NCBI RefSeq assembly: GCF_002127325.2
Contig: NC_035448.2
Span: 128,909,144 to 128,973,143, forward strand
From: Helianthus annuus
Taxonomy: Eukaryota > Streptophyta > Magnoliopsida > Asterales > Asteraceae
Direction of reading: 5' to 3'
Length of the DNA stretch: 64,000 nt
How positions within the stretch are numbered: the first letter of the stretch is position 1; each line of letters opens with the position of its first letter. A program made the translations under genes and the position numbers. This document shows, in pieces, positions 11,723-23,002 of this stretch. The notes beneath the pieces were generated by a model. That model made no database searches and was not told where the DNA came from. It was given only the letters and a program-made list of their open reading frames with translations.

Positions 11723-14700
11723 TGTAACACCTCGGAAATTCATGTCCAATAAAATGAAGACACGTGTCATGAGAGACAAACGTGTCAGGAAACCGGATCA
11801 AATTAAAAGATGTATGGTAGGATTTTAGAAAGGGCGTCATGTTATTAAAAATACCTCTGAACAACCCAAGGGCGACATGTTATTAAAACACCTCTGAGCG
11901 ACCCGAATCATAAATCCCAAGATCCTTAAATCATTATGATAAACATCTAGCCGGTTGTTTCTAAATAAATAAAGTTCCATCTATTATATGGAAATTGGAT
12001 CATTAGGAATGTTACTACTAAAATTCTGATTTAAACCTTTGTATAAAGGGAATTGAAAATAGTTAATTAACATGTTCAACCATTATGAGAATCCAAGAAG
12101 AATTCTTGGTATTTTTGTCAATTCCATCTTCCCACATGAATCCAAGATGTAGTGAAAACATTTAAGGGATATACAAGCATGCAATGGCTAAGCAAGAAGG
12201 TCCCACAACTGAAAAATATGGCATGGATTCGGACTTGTATGATTGCATGGTCAAGGCTTGAAAGTTTGCAAATTTTTGTCCTCTGCCATCGGTTACGGAC
12301 CGTAAGGGTCATGGCTTACGGTCCGTAAGGCGCGTACCTGGGCGATTTCAGCAAAGGTCGGTTACGGACCGTAACTGTTTCAGCATACGGTCCATAAGAG
12401 AAGCATACGGACCGCAAGAGCTTAGGCTTACGGTCCGTAAGCCTGTCGCTGGCAGCAGAAAATGGACAGCTGCCTGTTCAGCCTGTTACACCGACTTAAA
12501 TGGATGGTTTTCGAAACCAGGGACTTACTAGGCAGTATTTAGCCACATAGGGGCACCTGGAACCATCTCACATCAATTGTAGAGTTGCATGTCATGATCT
12601 TGGACCATATGGTTCACTATAAAAGGACTTGAGTTGTGACCATTTGGACTTGCTCACTTGCATTCTTGTTCAAGCACCTTGGAGCTTCTCTGGATAGCAA
12701 CCAAGATTCCCTTAAGTCTCTAATCCTATTTAGGACCATTGTAAGTGATCCTAATCATCCTTAATCCATTTTAGCTTAGTTAATTAGCTAAAAGTCAAAC
12801 CGTCGTAATTAAGGTTTGACTTCGAGATTAGTCCATAATTACTCAGTCAAATCTCGAATTAAAAATACCTATAAGTAGGTAATTATGTGGGTAACAAACC
12901 CTTAAAAGGGTATTTCCAGATTCCCACTCTAACCATGTTAATTATCGAGTCAAAGTATACTTTAAAAAGTCAACAGAATGCTTAAATCCAAATTAACTCA
13001 TAATTAGCAATGTAAGATACATGCAACCTGTTTGATCATTAATATAACTTGGTAACTAATGTAAGAACATGTCCCAACATATTCAACTCGACAATTTTCT
13101 GTTTAGACCCGGTTTGGAACCGAAAGTCGCATAGTTTGACTTTCGTTTTGACTTTCAGTTCTGGCCCATTTTAGTCAAGTTTAAGATTGCCTTAGAGCTT
13201 CTTTTGGACCTAGTAACATGTTAGTATAACCCTCTGTGATTATAAGGCTTAGTTCACTAGTTGTCAAATTATTATGCAAATTTCCGTTAAATGCCCATAT
13301 GTTGACCATTATGCCCAAATGTCCATAAAATATGATTTTTAAAAATATAAAAGGGTAGACATCTTAGTTACTAAATTATAAACTTGTACCCGAAATTTGA
13401 CATCAGTTTGAGGTCTAGATTAAGAGTTATGCTCATTAGCGTAATTAGAAGCTTTCTTGGTAATTAATTAGCGCAATTTGCATATAGCCTATCTAAACCC
13501 AAATTTTTATATCAAAATTTATACCCACTGATATATAATAAAATTTTGGGATTTTTAGATATTTTTATTTATTTTTAGGCTGAGCATAACTTAGAGTTTT
13601 AAGCTTAAATTCGGCTAATGCCGGTTTTGCCCTTTGGGCTATAAAATGAGTTTTATAGATCCTTTTGACCTCAAACCTTTCTCTACTGATTTATTATGTT
13701 AAAAATTTCATTTTGAGCCTTCTGGTATTATAACAACATCAGCTTTTCTTTCAAAACCCGGAAATGGCTCCAAATACCCTTTTTAGGCATTTTTACGACA
13801 TAGTCTATGTCAAAACTAGTGTATATGTATAAGAGTCAATACCTACTGATATATTTAGTAAAATTCTATATTATAACAGTAAACTAAAGTTTGAAACTCA
13901 GATTTCCAGTTTTGGCCTTTTAGGCTTATGTGAAATTACCAAAATGCCCTTTCGGTGCATATGATGGTTATAATTAATAAAATTCACATACATATGATAT
14001 CCTGCTGTTATAATATAGTAAACTAAGCATATTTACTAATTTATTCAGATATATTATTCAGATTGCTAGTTTAACTCTTTTATACCCTTTTAAATGACCA
14101 AAATGCCCTTATAAGGCGTAATTTGAGTTTAAAATCATTTGGGGCATAATAGGACATATCTTGCTGATATCACAACATATTTGGTGCATATAATCTCAGG
14201 AAACTTGTATATGATTTATATGGTTACCCGTTACGCACTTTCGCGTTCGGATCGGCTTATGTAACTAGTTTACACATATTAGCCGAAACGGGTCAAACCA
14301 TATCATCCTTGTCTCAAAATCCAGAATGTGTTTAGTTTACCCATATTATACAAGTCTCCAAACTTGTTGGGTCTAAATCACATTCCTTTCCGGTTTTCGC
14401 CTTTCGTGCGATTGAACCGCATTTATTTTTGAAACTAACCTGTCTAAGCTTAGGCTAATTAAAAGACCCGTTAGGATTCTAATAGGTTATTATAAACCTT
14501 CGTTCCATAATAGGAGACCAGTAAAAGACACTTGCATTTGCTTATTGTGGTTTTATACTTACTCAGGTAAATACTTTTAACTTATTTTCCCTTATACGGG
14601 CTTGGGGTACGGTATATAAAATACCGCGTGGTCGGGCAATTGACCCTAACTCATTAGTAGTTGGGTATTATCAATGTGACCCGTTTAAAAATTGGTTTTG

Positions 14701-15371
14701 TTTGTTTTACGCCTTTGGGAGTTTAATGACCATGTCCCGGATATCCTTGGCATCATTTTACGAAATGGCCACGACCTTGACACGCGGATGTAGGCGTACA
14801 CCCGACAATGTGTCCATATTATTCAGGTATAACCGTTGGTTTCCCGCTGCGGATTTATACTATGTGGTGTGCCTATTAATCTTAAACCCGGCACGAACCG
14901 GGCGACTAAACGCATAACGAACATGTAATTCTTTTACAAGTTTAAATTTGATTAATTATCCCAAGTTATAAAAAGTTTTGTGCCATGTGCATTCAAATCA
15001 ATTTTAAAACCCTTTTCAAAATGAGTCAGTTAAATTGTATTTACCAGTGTAAACTGACGTATTTTCCCCAAAAATATTAAGTGCAGGTTCTACACGTAAT
15101 AGGCTGGCTACTCCTTAGCATCGTAGAGTCTCGCAAGCTTGGATGCCATTTATCTGTTGAACAATTCTCCTTTTTATTTTGATCCGCCTGTGGATCTATT
15201 TCAGCTACATTGTGATACTTGGATATTACATTATGTTTGGTTGAAATAAATCTATCTTATTGCTTTCGCTGTGCATTATAATTTGTGTTGTTTGACTATG
15301 ATGATATCAACTACGTCACGATACTCCCCCACCTGGCCCACCGGTGACACGTGGAAATTAGGGGTGTGATA
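11723..15371 (+). repeat. 5' LTR of C (3649 bp)
   Basis: Starts TGTAACACC at a break in X LTR1 and ends GTGTGATA three bases before the primer site. No second copy survives, so the ends rest on the X junction and the primer site. Ends TG...TA match those of D. Short ORFs inside it (for example 14702-14917) look like chance. Confidence 0.82.
12287..12625 (+). promoter_or_regulatory. LTR promoter of C: TTACGGACCGTAA-type dyads and TATA box
   Basis: Four to five dyads of the TTACGGACCGTAA / CTTACGGTCCGTAAG type lie at about 12290-12446, followed by TATAAAAG at 12618-12625. The same dyad type recurs upstream of the TATA box in A's LTRs. Confidence 0.6.
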
Positions 15372-15374
15372 GGT

Positions 15375-15387
15375 TGGTATCAGAGCC
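15375..15387 (+). other. Primer binding site of C
   Basis: TGGTATCAGAGCC, complementary to initiator tRNA-Met, three bases after the LTR. Confidence 0.92.
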
Positions 15388-15389
15388 AA

Positions 15390-15433
15390 CACTGAGTGAA
15401 TTAAACACTAGCCTTTTGTGTTTAATCTCAGTG
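15390..15433 (+). other. Long leader hairpin next to the primer site of C
   Basis: CACTGAG (15390-15396) pairs with CTCAGTG (15427-15433). ATTAAACAC (15400-15408) pairs with GTGTTTAAT (15418-15426). The result is 16 base pairs with a three-base bulge and a nine-base loop, starting two bases after the primer site. Confidence 0.75.
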
Positions 15434-15556
15434 CACAAATTGCACATTCCTCAAGTTCCGAGTCTAGACAAAGAACATAGGACAAACTTTGTTTGTTTTA
15501 TTCGGTCTTTTTTTTTATATATTAGTCGTTATCTTAACCATGTTTGCAGGTCGAAA

Positions 15557-16795
15557 ATGCCGCCGAGATTTATGAGAGGACGTGGTAAAGGCCCAGTTAC
15601 GGGTCACGATCATGAAGCCGGGCCTTCGCACCGGCGAACTCCATCAATTACCATGAGTACGAGCCCGCAAGAGCCGTGGAGGCTCTATGTTGAACCCGGG
15701 AGGCGGTCGGTCTCCCTCAGTTCCTCACCTTCGTATTTGCATTCATTTGGGCCCTAATCAGAAAACGAGCCCAACAACCAACCACCTTCTTTTATACCTT
15801 TGCAAAGATCGAACTCACACCATTCCTTTGACAACCCTTCACCTGTCTTCCAGAGCCGGTTCACCCCGGCTAATATCTTTCAAGAACCCGAGTGTTTTAA
15901 CCCACTATTACCTGAGGATCACTTCTCAAGGGATCAGGTGGACGACATGGACGAAGACACGGATCCCGTGGAGCCTGCGTCCGGAACACCGAACCACCCC
16001 ATCGAAATCTCTGATGGGTCATCTTTCCACGGATCACCTTATCGTGGTCCTGATAGCTACGAGGCGAGGTTCAGGCAGATTGACTGGTATTTCACGCCCT
16101 CTGAACACTCGTCCCCTTACCACCACCAGCAGCAGCAGCAACAGCAGCAGGATCCTTCCATGGATTCTCGATTTGTGGCAGTCACTCCGCCACCACCACC
16201 ACCACCACCAGTGGAACAGCAACCGCCTTCGGAGCCACCGAGGCGGAGAAGATCAAACGCACGGATGTCCGTGCGAGGAGGAGTCTGCATCAGCACTCCT
16301 CAGCCCTCGAGTGGCAGTCATTATCCGCCACTCCAAGAAGAAGAAGAACCACAGATGGGGGGTCCATCAAACCCCATCCCAGAGATCAACTCTGCGCCTA
16401 TGGTGCCACCAGTGGGTTTTGATAACCCAATACCTGCCTACGTCGGTTCAGCGGCGTATAACCCTTTTGAGCAGCCGGCGCATACCCATTACAACTATGC
16501 TAATGTGGACCCATACCAGGAGGCATGGGACTACAATGCTAGTCACCCAGAGGGACCTTATGGTGGTATTTGGACCACTGGTTACCCAACATATGGGTAC
16601 CAGCGTCCGCCACCTCCTCAACCTCTGTACCAGCCGCCGCAGCCGCAGTTGATCCCGCCTGAGCGCCAGCAGGAGGTCCTTGAAAGATTGGACCGTTGTG
16701 AACGGGAAATCCAAACAGAGCGCAGTAACGCTCGTGGCTTCTTCAAGGGATTATCAGACTTGATCAAAGGGAAGTCCAAAAGGAGGGGTCATTGA
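15557..16795 (+). pseudogene. Accessory ORF of C, between LTR and gag (one internal stop)
   Basis: From ATG 15557 one frame runs 412 codons to TGA at 16795, broken only by TAA at 15755-15757 (codon 67). The start is chosen because it opens a basic MPPRFMRGRGKG segment. The protein is low complexity and probably disordered. It has an acidic region with M-D-E-D-T-D-P, then PIEISDGSS, a glutamine run (about residues 190-198), a proline run (about 211-218), Tyr/Pro-rich stretches and a final charged helical segment ending in KGKSKRRGH. No gag, protease or membrane segment is visible. It is not a known domain to me. Placement suggests an element-encoded accessory protein, perhaps nucleic-acid binding. 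The function is inference. Confidence 0.65.
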
Positions 16796-16834
16796 AGACC
16801 TTTTTGTTCTTTATTTATTTTAGTTGTAATCAAG

Positions 16835-16966
16835 TCCCTGCGTGGACTTTTTGCTTCAGTACTCAGCCCCTGCGTGGGCTTGTCATTTTGTATTCTGCCC
16901 CTGCGTGGGCATGTCTTTTAGTTGACCCCTGCGTGGGTTTGTTTTGATTTTCACCACTGCGTGGGC
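16835..16966 (+). other. Array of five small hairpins with constant CTGCGT loop
   Basis: Five copies spaced 27-31 bases apart, starting 40 bases after the accessory ORF stop. Stems are AAGTCC/GGACTT, AGCCC/GGGCT, TGCCC/GGGCA and ACCC/GGGT around CTGCGT. A fifth copy pairs CCAC/GTGG. The stem bases change in pairs while the centre stays constant. Confidence 0.75.
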
Positions 16967-17789
16967 ATTTATTTTCGTAGAAGTCCCGTTTAGGGCAAAT
17001 GATGTACTTGTTTAAACAATTTATGAGATGTTCTAGTTAAATTTTCATTTTATTTATTATTATTAATTATGTGCATAAAACATGAAATAAATGAAAAGAA
17101 TAAAAAGATCTGCCGTTATATTAAAATGGTAAAATCTAAAAAGGACAAAGACCTAGCCATATGTTATCATAAAACAAGGCCAAGATGGTAGTTCCATAAT
17201 CAGATTAAGATCCATATTAACATCTCAATTTAGGACTATTCTGCGTTAATTATTAAAGGAATCTTAGAGGTAAAACCTAGCCTGTATGTTGTTACAGACA
17301 TGGCTAAGATGGTAGAACCCACATAATAGATTCCAATTATTGATTAACATCTGTTAGTATGTTAACATTCTTGGCAAATTGTGAATCAGTAAAGTCACAC
17401 AGGCCATCCTTTATAAAGGGTTAATTTAAATTCCCTTAATTATATAACCGCCCCTTGTGGACGAAGTGCCTGTGGGCAATATTTAAATGTCATCTGGGAC
17501 TAAAGACAGTGGTAGCTTATGACTCCCTGTCAATGACAGGTGACGAACTGTGGTTCAAACCTGAATACCGGGACTTTGTAAATTCCTGGTTCATAATTGA
17601 ATTAAATTGTCCTTGTGACTAGGCCTTATGTGCTATTATTTCATAATTTAGGGTAATAATAAAGATCCTAAATTTTAACAAATTAACCTAAAATGGCAAT
17701 TTAAAACCATGGTTAATGGAATATAAAATGCTGTAAAAACCTTTATATAAAACCTTGCCCATTATTTTATATGTAGCAATTGAAGCTAC
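16967..17789 (+). other. Leader of C between hairpin array and gag
   Basis: AT-rich, with many short upstream ORFs and stops and no coding frame. I see nothing else I can name. Its length (about 0.8 kb) means gag is far from the 5' end. Confidence 0.5.
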
Positions 17790-20700
17790 ATGGCTGGGTC
17801 GGATGAAGTGAATAGCCATCTGGTGGAAAACCACGATAATGCCAGAATTCAGTTAACTGGAGCGGAGCTTCAGGCATTGGTGGATAATGCAGTTAAAAGA
17901 GCCTTGGAGAGGCAAAACAGTGAGTCCTCTGGGACCCAAAGTAGAATCCTGTCTACACCTCATTCCAAGCCAAAATCTCATTTTGGGACTCACAGCAAAC
18001 CACCCTCTGTTCAGCCCAAACCCAAGAAAGATGATGATCGTCACTCATCGAATGAGAACAGTGTTCAACCCAGGACGATAGTGTTTGATGATGCACCTCG
18101 CGTCAAGGGTTGCACATATAAGTATTTTGTTTCGTGCAAGCCCCGAGATTTTACTGGGGAGAAAGGCGCTGTGGATTGCATGACCTGGCTGGATGAAATG
18201 GAAACTGTTGTGGACATTAGTGGTTGTGCTGAGAGGGATATCGTAAAGTTTGCATCCCAGTCATTTAAGGGTGAAGCCCTAGCATGGTGGAGGTCGTTGA
18301 TCCAAGCCTCTGGAAAGGTTGCCTTGTACAACATGTCATGGGAGCAATTTGTTGCTCTTATCAAAGAAAATTACTGCCCTCAGCATGAGGTTGAGAAGAT
18401 AGAATCTGATTTCCTATCGCTGGTCATGAAGAACCTGGATTGCCAGGCATACCTCACAAGTTTCAACACCCTGTCCAGATTGGTTCCATACCTGGTGACC
18501 CCGGAACCTAAAAGGATCGCACGTTTCATTGGGGGTTTGGCCCCAGAAATCAAAGCTAGCGTGAAAGCCTCTCGGCCCGCTACATTTAGATCCGTAGCGG
18601 ATATATCTCTATCTCTCACACTGGATGCAGTGAGACAGAGATCATTGAGAAATACTGACTCAGAGAAGAGGAAACGTGAAGATGATAACTCACGTCGGTC
18701 AAGCAAGAAGCATAGAGGGAACCGTGACCACAAGAAAGGGTCTGAGACCAAGAAGGATGATCAGCAGTCGGGCGATAGGCCCAAGTGCAAGGTTTGCAAG
18801 AAGCACCATTTCGAGAGGTGCAGGTATGAACAGAAATCCCAGCTGAAGGCGTGTGGGATTTGCAAGTCCTCTGAGCATAGGACCCTCGAATGTAAGAAGC
18901 TGAAGGATGCAACTTGTTTTAGTTGCAATGAAAAAGGGCATATCAAGACCAACTGCCCAAAACTGGCGAAAAAGGCTGAAGATGGGAAGAAGACCAACGC
19001 TAGGGTCTTTCAGATGAATGTTCAGGAGGCCATCCAGAACGACAACGTCATAACCGGTACGTTTCTCATTAATGATGTTTTCGCAAGAGTATTGTTTGAT
19101 TCTGGAGCAGATAAATCCTTTGTGGATATTAAGTTTTTTGAATTGTTAAAATTGCCTGTTAAAGCCTTAAGTGTGAATTATGAGGTAGAATTAGCTGATG
19201 GGACTATGGAAACAGTCTCGACCGTGTTAGATGGATGTGTCATATCCATTAGGAACCATTCTTTTCCTTTATCCTTGTTACCCTTTAAGCTAGCCGGTTT
19301 CGATATAGTGTTGGGTATGGATTGGTTATCGCATAACCAAGCCCAGATTGTGTGCAGCAAGAAGCAAGTGGTGATCAAGACTCCGTCTGGAGAACCACTT
19401 ACCTTTCAGGGAGATACGCATCATGGATTGCCTGAGTAAGTGGCTATGCTAAAGGCATCCAGATGTTTGAAGAAGGGTTGTGTCATTTATATGGCACAAG
19501 TGACCATCGGTGAGGAAAAACCCAAGATAGAAGATATTCCAGTCATCTCTGACTACCCTGAAGTTTTCCCGGAAGAACTACCTAGTTTGCCACCAAATAG
19601 ACAAGTGGAGTTCAGAATCGACATCATTCCAGGAGCAGCTCCCATTGCAAGAGCACCATATAGATTGGCACCAACAGAAATGAAGGAATTGAGGACGCAG
19701 CTAGATGATCTGCTAGCCAAAGGTTTTATTAGACCTAGTTCGTCTCCATGGGAAGCACCGATCTTGTTTGTCAAGAAGAAAGATGGTTCGATGCGTTTGT
19801 GCATCGATTACCGTGAGCTTAATAAGGTCACTATAAAGAATAGGTATCCTCTGCCCATGATCGACGACTTGTTCGATCAACTTCAAGGAGCGAGCTACTT
19901 TTCCAAGATTGATCTAAGGTCAGGCTACCATCAATTGAAGGTCAAGGATGAAGATGTACACAAGACTGCATTTAGGACTCGTTATGGTCACTACGAGTTC
20001 CTAGTGATGCCTTTTGGGCTCACTAATGCACCTGCCGCATTCATGGATCTCATGAATCGCGTCTGCAAGCCTTATTTGGATAAGTTTGTCATTGTCTTCA
20101 TCGATGACATTCTCATATACTCAAAAAGTCAAGCTGACCATGAGAAGCATCTTCGATGTATTCTTAAATTGCTTCATCAAGAAAAGCTCTATGCAAAATT
20201 TTCTAAATGTGAATTTTGGCTACAAGAAGTCCAATTCCTTGGACATGTTGTGAGTGAGAGTGGTATCCAAGTAGATCCCGCTAAGGTTGAAGCTGTCATG
20301 AATTGGAAGGAGCCAAAGACGCCTACGGAGATTCGCAGTTTCCTAGGACTAGCAGGATACTACAGACGCTTTATCGAGAATTTCTCAAGAATTGCAGCAC
20401 CACTGACTCTTCTAACTCGCAAGAATAGCAAGTTCAATTGGGGGCCTAAGCAGCAAGAGTCATTCGATATTTTGAAGCAGAAGTTAAGCAATGCTCCTGT
20501 GTTGACATTGCCTGGTGGAATTGAAGAGTTTGTAGTCTATTGTGATGCATCGCATACCGGGATGGGTTGTGTGTTAATGCAAAAAGGCAAGGTCAATTCC
20601 TACGCTTCACGACAACTAAAAGTGCATGAAAGGAATTACACCACTCATGATTTGGAGTTGGGTGCCGTTGTATTAGCACTAAAACTATGGAGGCACTACT

Positions 20701-21157
20701 AGTATGGAACCAAATGTGTAATCTATTCCGATCACAAGAGCCTTCAGCACCTGTTCAATCAGAAGGATTTGAACATGACGCAGCGACGTTGGATGGAAAC
20801 TCTGAACGATTATGATTGTGAAATAAGATACCATCCAGGCAAGGCCAACGTAGTCACAGATTCCTTGAGCAGAAAAGAAAGAGTGAAGCCAATCAGAATC
20901 AATGCCAAGAGCATTGAGATCAAGAACAGTCTGAATGAAAGGTTGTTAGCAGCACAGAAGGAAGCTGTGTCAGAAGCTAACTATCCTGATGAAAAGCTAG
21001 GAGTGACTGAAGAACAGTTATCCTATGGCAAAGACGGATTCCTGAGATTAAATGGAAGAATATGGGTTCCTGTTTATGGAGGACTTCGAGACGTTATCCT
21101 TCAGGAAGCCCACAGTTCCAGAAATTCCGTTCATCCTGGAGCGGATAAGATGTACCA
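17790..21157 (+). pseudogene. gag-pol: Gag-protease-RT-RNase H polyprotein of C, truncated in integrase
   Basis: One frame from ATG 17790 is interrupted by TAA at 19437-19439 (between protease and RT) and TAG at 20700-20702 (inside RNase H). Gag core: CKPRDFTGEKGA and GEALAWWRS (about residues 115-170). Zinc knuckles: CKVCKKHHFERC, CGICKSSEHRTLEC and CFSCNEKGHIKTNC (about 333-392). Protease: LFDSGADKSF (about 436). [10 protein letters not shown], then FIDDIL near 20100. RNase [14 protein letters not shown] near 20540. Integrase starts with an [14 protein letters not shown] zinc-region segment and is then replaced by unrelated sequence. Both stops look like point mutations, since the frame continues cleanly behind each. 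Confidence 0.9.
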
Positions 21158-21302
21158 GCGGCGTATCCATCATGCCCTTTCTACATTGGTCAAGGTTCAG
21201 GACTTCTAGTAACTTAAATAACGCTACGTTCGCAATGTCATAAGGAACACTTATATATAGGAAGTACCAGCGGCGTATCCACCATGCCCTTTCTACATTG
21301 TT
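21150..21302. other. Recombination junction C / X internal 1 with local duplication
   Basis: GTACCAG at 21153-21159 is the last part of C. The next 24 or so bases (to about 21182) repeat a segment that recurs at 21265-21302, and X sequence matching internal 2 begins at about 21183. Short shared words (GTACCAG; ACATTGG) sit at both switch points, as in illegitimate recombination. The deletion removed the rest of C, the rest of X LTR1 and the adjoining X DNA. Confidence 0.7.
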
Positions 21303-21844
21303 CCCGTATCGTTATTCTCATCACTATGGGTCTTAACACGTGACAAAACTTGCAGTGTTTTCTGTGCACTGAATTCCATAATTATGTATGCATCCATAAT
21401 TACACAATTCCTTGCACAGTCCGCACAGTTCATTTCGTAATGCGTAGGGGAAAAATCAATTGAATAAACATGAAGCGACTTGACTAGACCACCACGGGAT
21501 CTTTTTAACTAGATCAACGAACGATCTTTTTAACTGGATCAACACATGATCTTCGTAACTAGACCGTCGTACGATCTCCTTAAATAGACCACTTAAGGGA
21601 TCTTTTCAATTATATCATCACATGATATTCCTAACCAGATTTTTGAATCAATCTGTTTAACTAGACCACTCAAGGGGGTCCAATTATAGAATAGTACTTC
21701 ATAACCCAAGGGACTTAACTACAATTAAACATACACACAATCATATCAGCTTCGTAAAATAAAAATTGAAACAACAAATTTTATTTATATAACAACTGAG
21801 TCGATTCAAACATCAAAAGATAACAACCAAGGAATTTCAAAAGA
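21183..21844 (-). other. X internal 1: 3' untranslated part with stem-loop repeat
   Basis: No coding frame. Positions 21486-21680 hold about eight degenerate copies of a roughly 25-bp unit of the CTAGATCA...TGATCTTTTTAA type. Many copies are inverted repeats: AGATC/GATCT at 21511-21527, GATCA/TGATC at 21537-21551, ATATCA/TGATAT at 21612-21628, CAGATT/AATCTG at 21636-21655, GACC/GGTC at 21664-21680. The same array is in internal 2 at about 27682-27876. Confidence 0.7.
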
Positions 21845-23002
21845 CTAATTGTTCACTGCTGCATCGTTGTTCGCATTTTCCTCGTTTATGTTAAACACTC
21901 ATCCACGCGCTGGATTTGCATTAACAAGTCTTGGGCAATTGTTGCGGTAGTGAGTGAGGTCACCACAATTATAACACGACCCAGGTGGAAACCGTGCTTG
22001 AACAGCAGCAGGATTGGCAGCAGCTTGGTTTTGGTTGGCATAACAGCAGGTGTTGATCAAATGTCCCAATCGCCCACAGTGGGTACATTTGTGACACTGC
22101 ACTTGCTCCAGGTGATTACGGTTGCGTTTGTTGCACAAAGGTGCGGCACCAACATAATTTTGCCTTTTACGAGGTTGTGCTGGCTGGTTTGGTGCAACCT
22201 GATCGTTCTGAGCAGTTATGGCACAATTTTGAGAAGCCTTATGCTTCTTCTTCTTGGGTGTCTCAGCCTGTTTTTCCTTTGGTTCATCTTGAGCAATCTT
22301 GTCAGATGGTCTTGGGTCGCCCTTTCGAGAAAGCTTACCCTTCCTGATATGGGATTCAGTCAGGGTGGCAGACAATTCAATGGCCTGTCTGACAGTAGTA
22401 GGGTTGCTGCCAGTAACGATATCCTAAACTAAGTCAGGAAGACCATCAATTTACTTTTCAATCGCCTTCTACACAGGCGTAACCATAGCAGAACATAACA
22501 GGCTCAGCTCCTCGTAACGGTCAGTATAGGCTCGATGTTCACCACTATCTTGATTTAAATCGTCGAATTCCCTTTCCAATGCTCAAAGCTCATGACGAGG
22601 ACAGAACTCCTTCATCATTAAAGCTCGAAGCTCCTCCCAAGTTTGAGCTAGTGCCACATCGGCACCCCTATCACGCATCACCCCGTTCCACCATGTAAGA
22701 GCACGCTTTTCAAACACGCTGGATGCAAACTCAACTTTACACTCATTCGGACATTGCACATGCCTGAAAGTGCTCTCCAAACTTTCAAACCATTGCAGTA
22801 GCGCGGTTGCTCCTTGAGACCCAGAAAACTTCAAAGGTTTAGCAGAGTTGAAGGTCTTGAAATTACACGGAGAATTGTTGTTGTTGTTGTATATCTGATG
22901 GATCTCGGTTACAAGGCCCAGAAGCACAGCAGCCATTTGCTGAGCGACAAGGGCTGCGACTTCTTCATTAGTATGAGGTTGTGCTTCTCGTCGAGGAGGC
23001 AT
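21845..23002 (-). pseudogene. gag: Gag of X, copy 1
   Basis: Opens at Met 23002 with MPPRREAQPHTNEE. The gag core (AKPLKFSGSQGA, KRALTWWNG, FCPRHEL) is followed by zinc knuckles CHKCTHCGRLGHLINTC and CYNCGDLTHYRNNC, and it ends at 21845 just after a segment that in relatives leads into protease. Several stops break the frame (one after FCPRHEL, others near 22430-22480). The TAG in the LPDLV*DIVTG segment is shared with copy 2. No protease or pol follows, so the family is gag-only rather than recently truncated. Confidence 0.85.

Larger units (their letters stand above)
11723..21157 (+). mobile_element. Element C: Ty3/Gypsy element with 3.6-kb LTR and accessory ORF, 3' end lost
   Basis: Order: 5' LTR, primer site, leader hairpin, accessory ORF, hairpin array, gag-protease-RT-RNase H and the first integrase residues. 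At about 21157 the sequence switches to X internal DNA. Integrase core, polypurine tract and 3' LTR are missing. It inserted into X LTR1. Confidence 0.88.

Noticed and set aside
15687..16652. 321-codon plus-strand frame overlapping the accessory ORF of C
   Set aside because: It is a shifted reading of the same Pro/Gln/His-rich DNA. Its start is not near a plausible leader position, and the frame 15557-16795 gives the more protein-like sequence with only one stop.
19437..19439. TAA between protease and RT of C as programmed readthrough
   Set aside because: A second nonsense codon at 20700 and a lost 3' end show general decay, and the frames on both sides are ordinary gag-pol. A point mutation is simpler.
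21950..22432. 160-codon plus-strand frame (also at 28578-29060)
   Set aside because: Antisense shadow of the X gag zinc-knuckle region.
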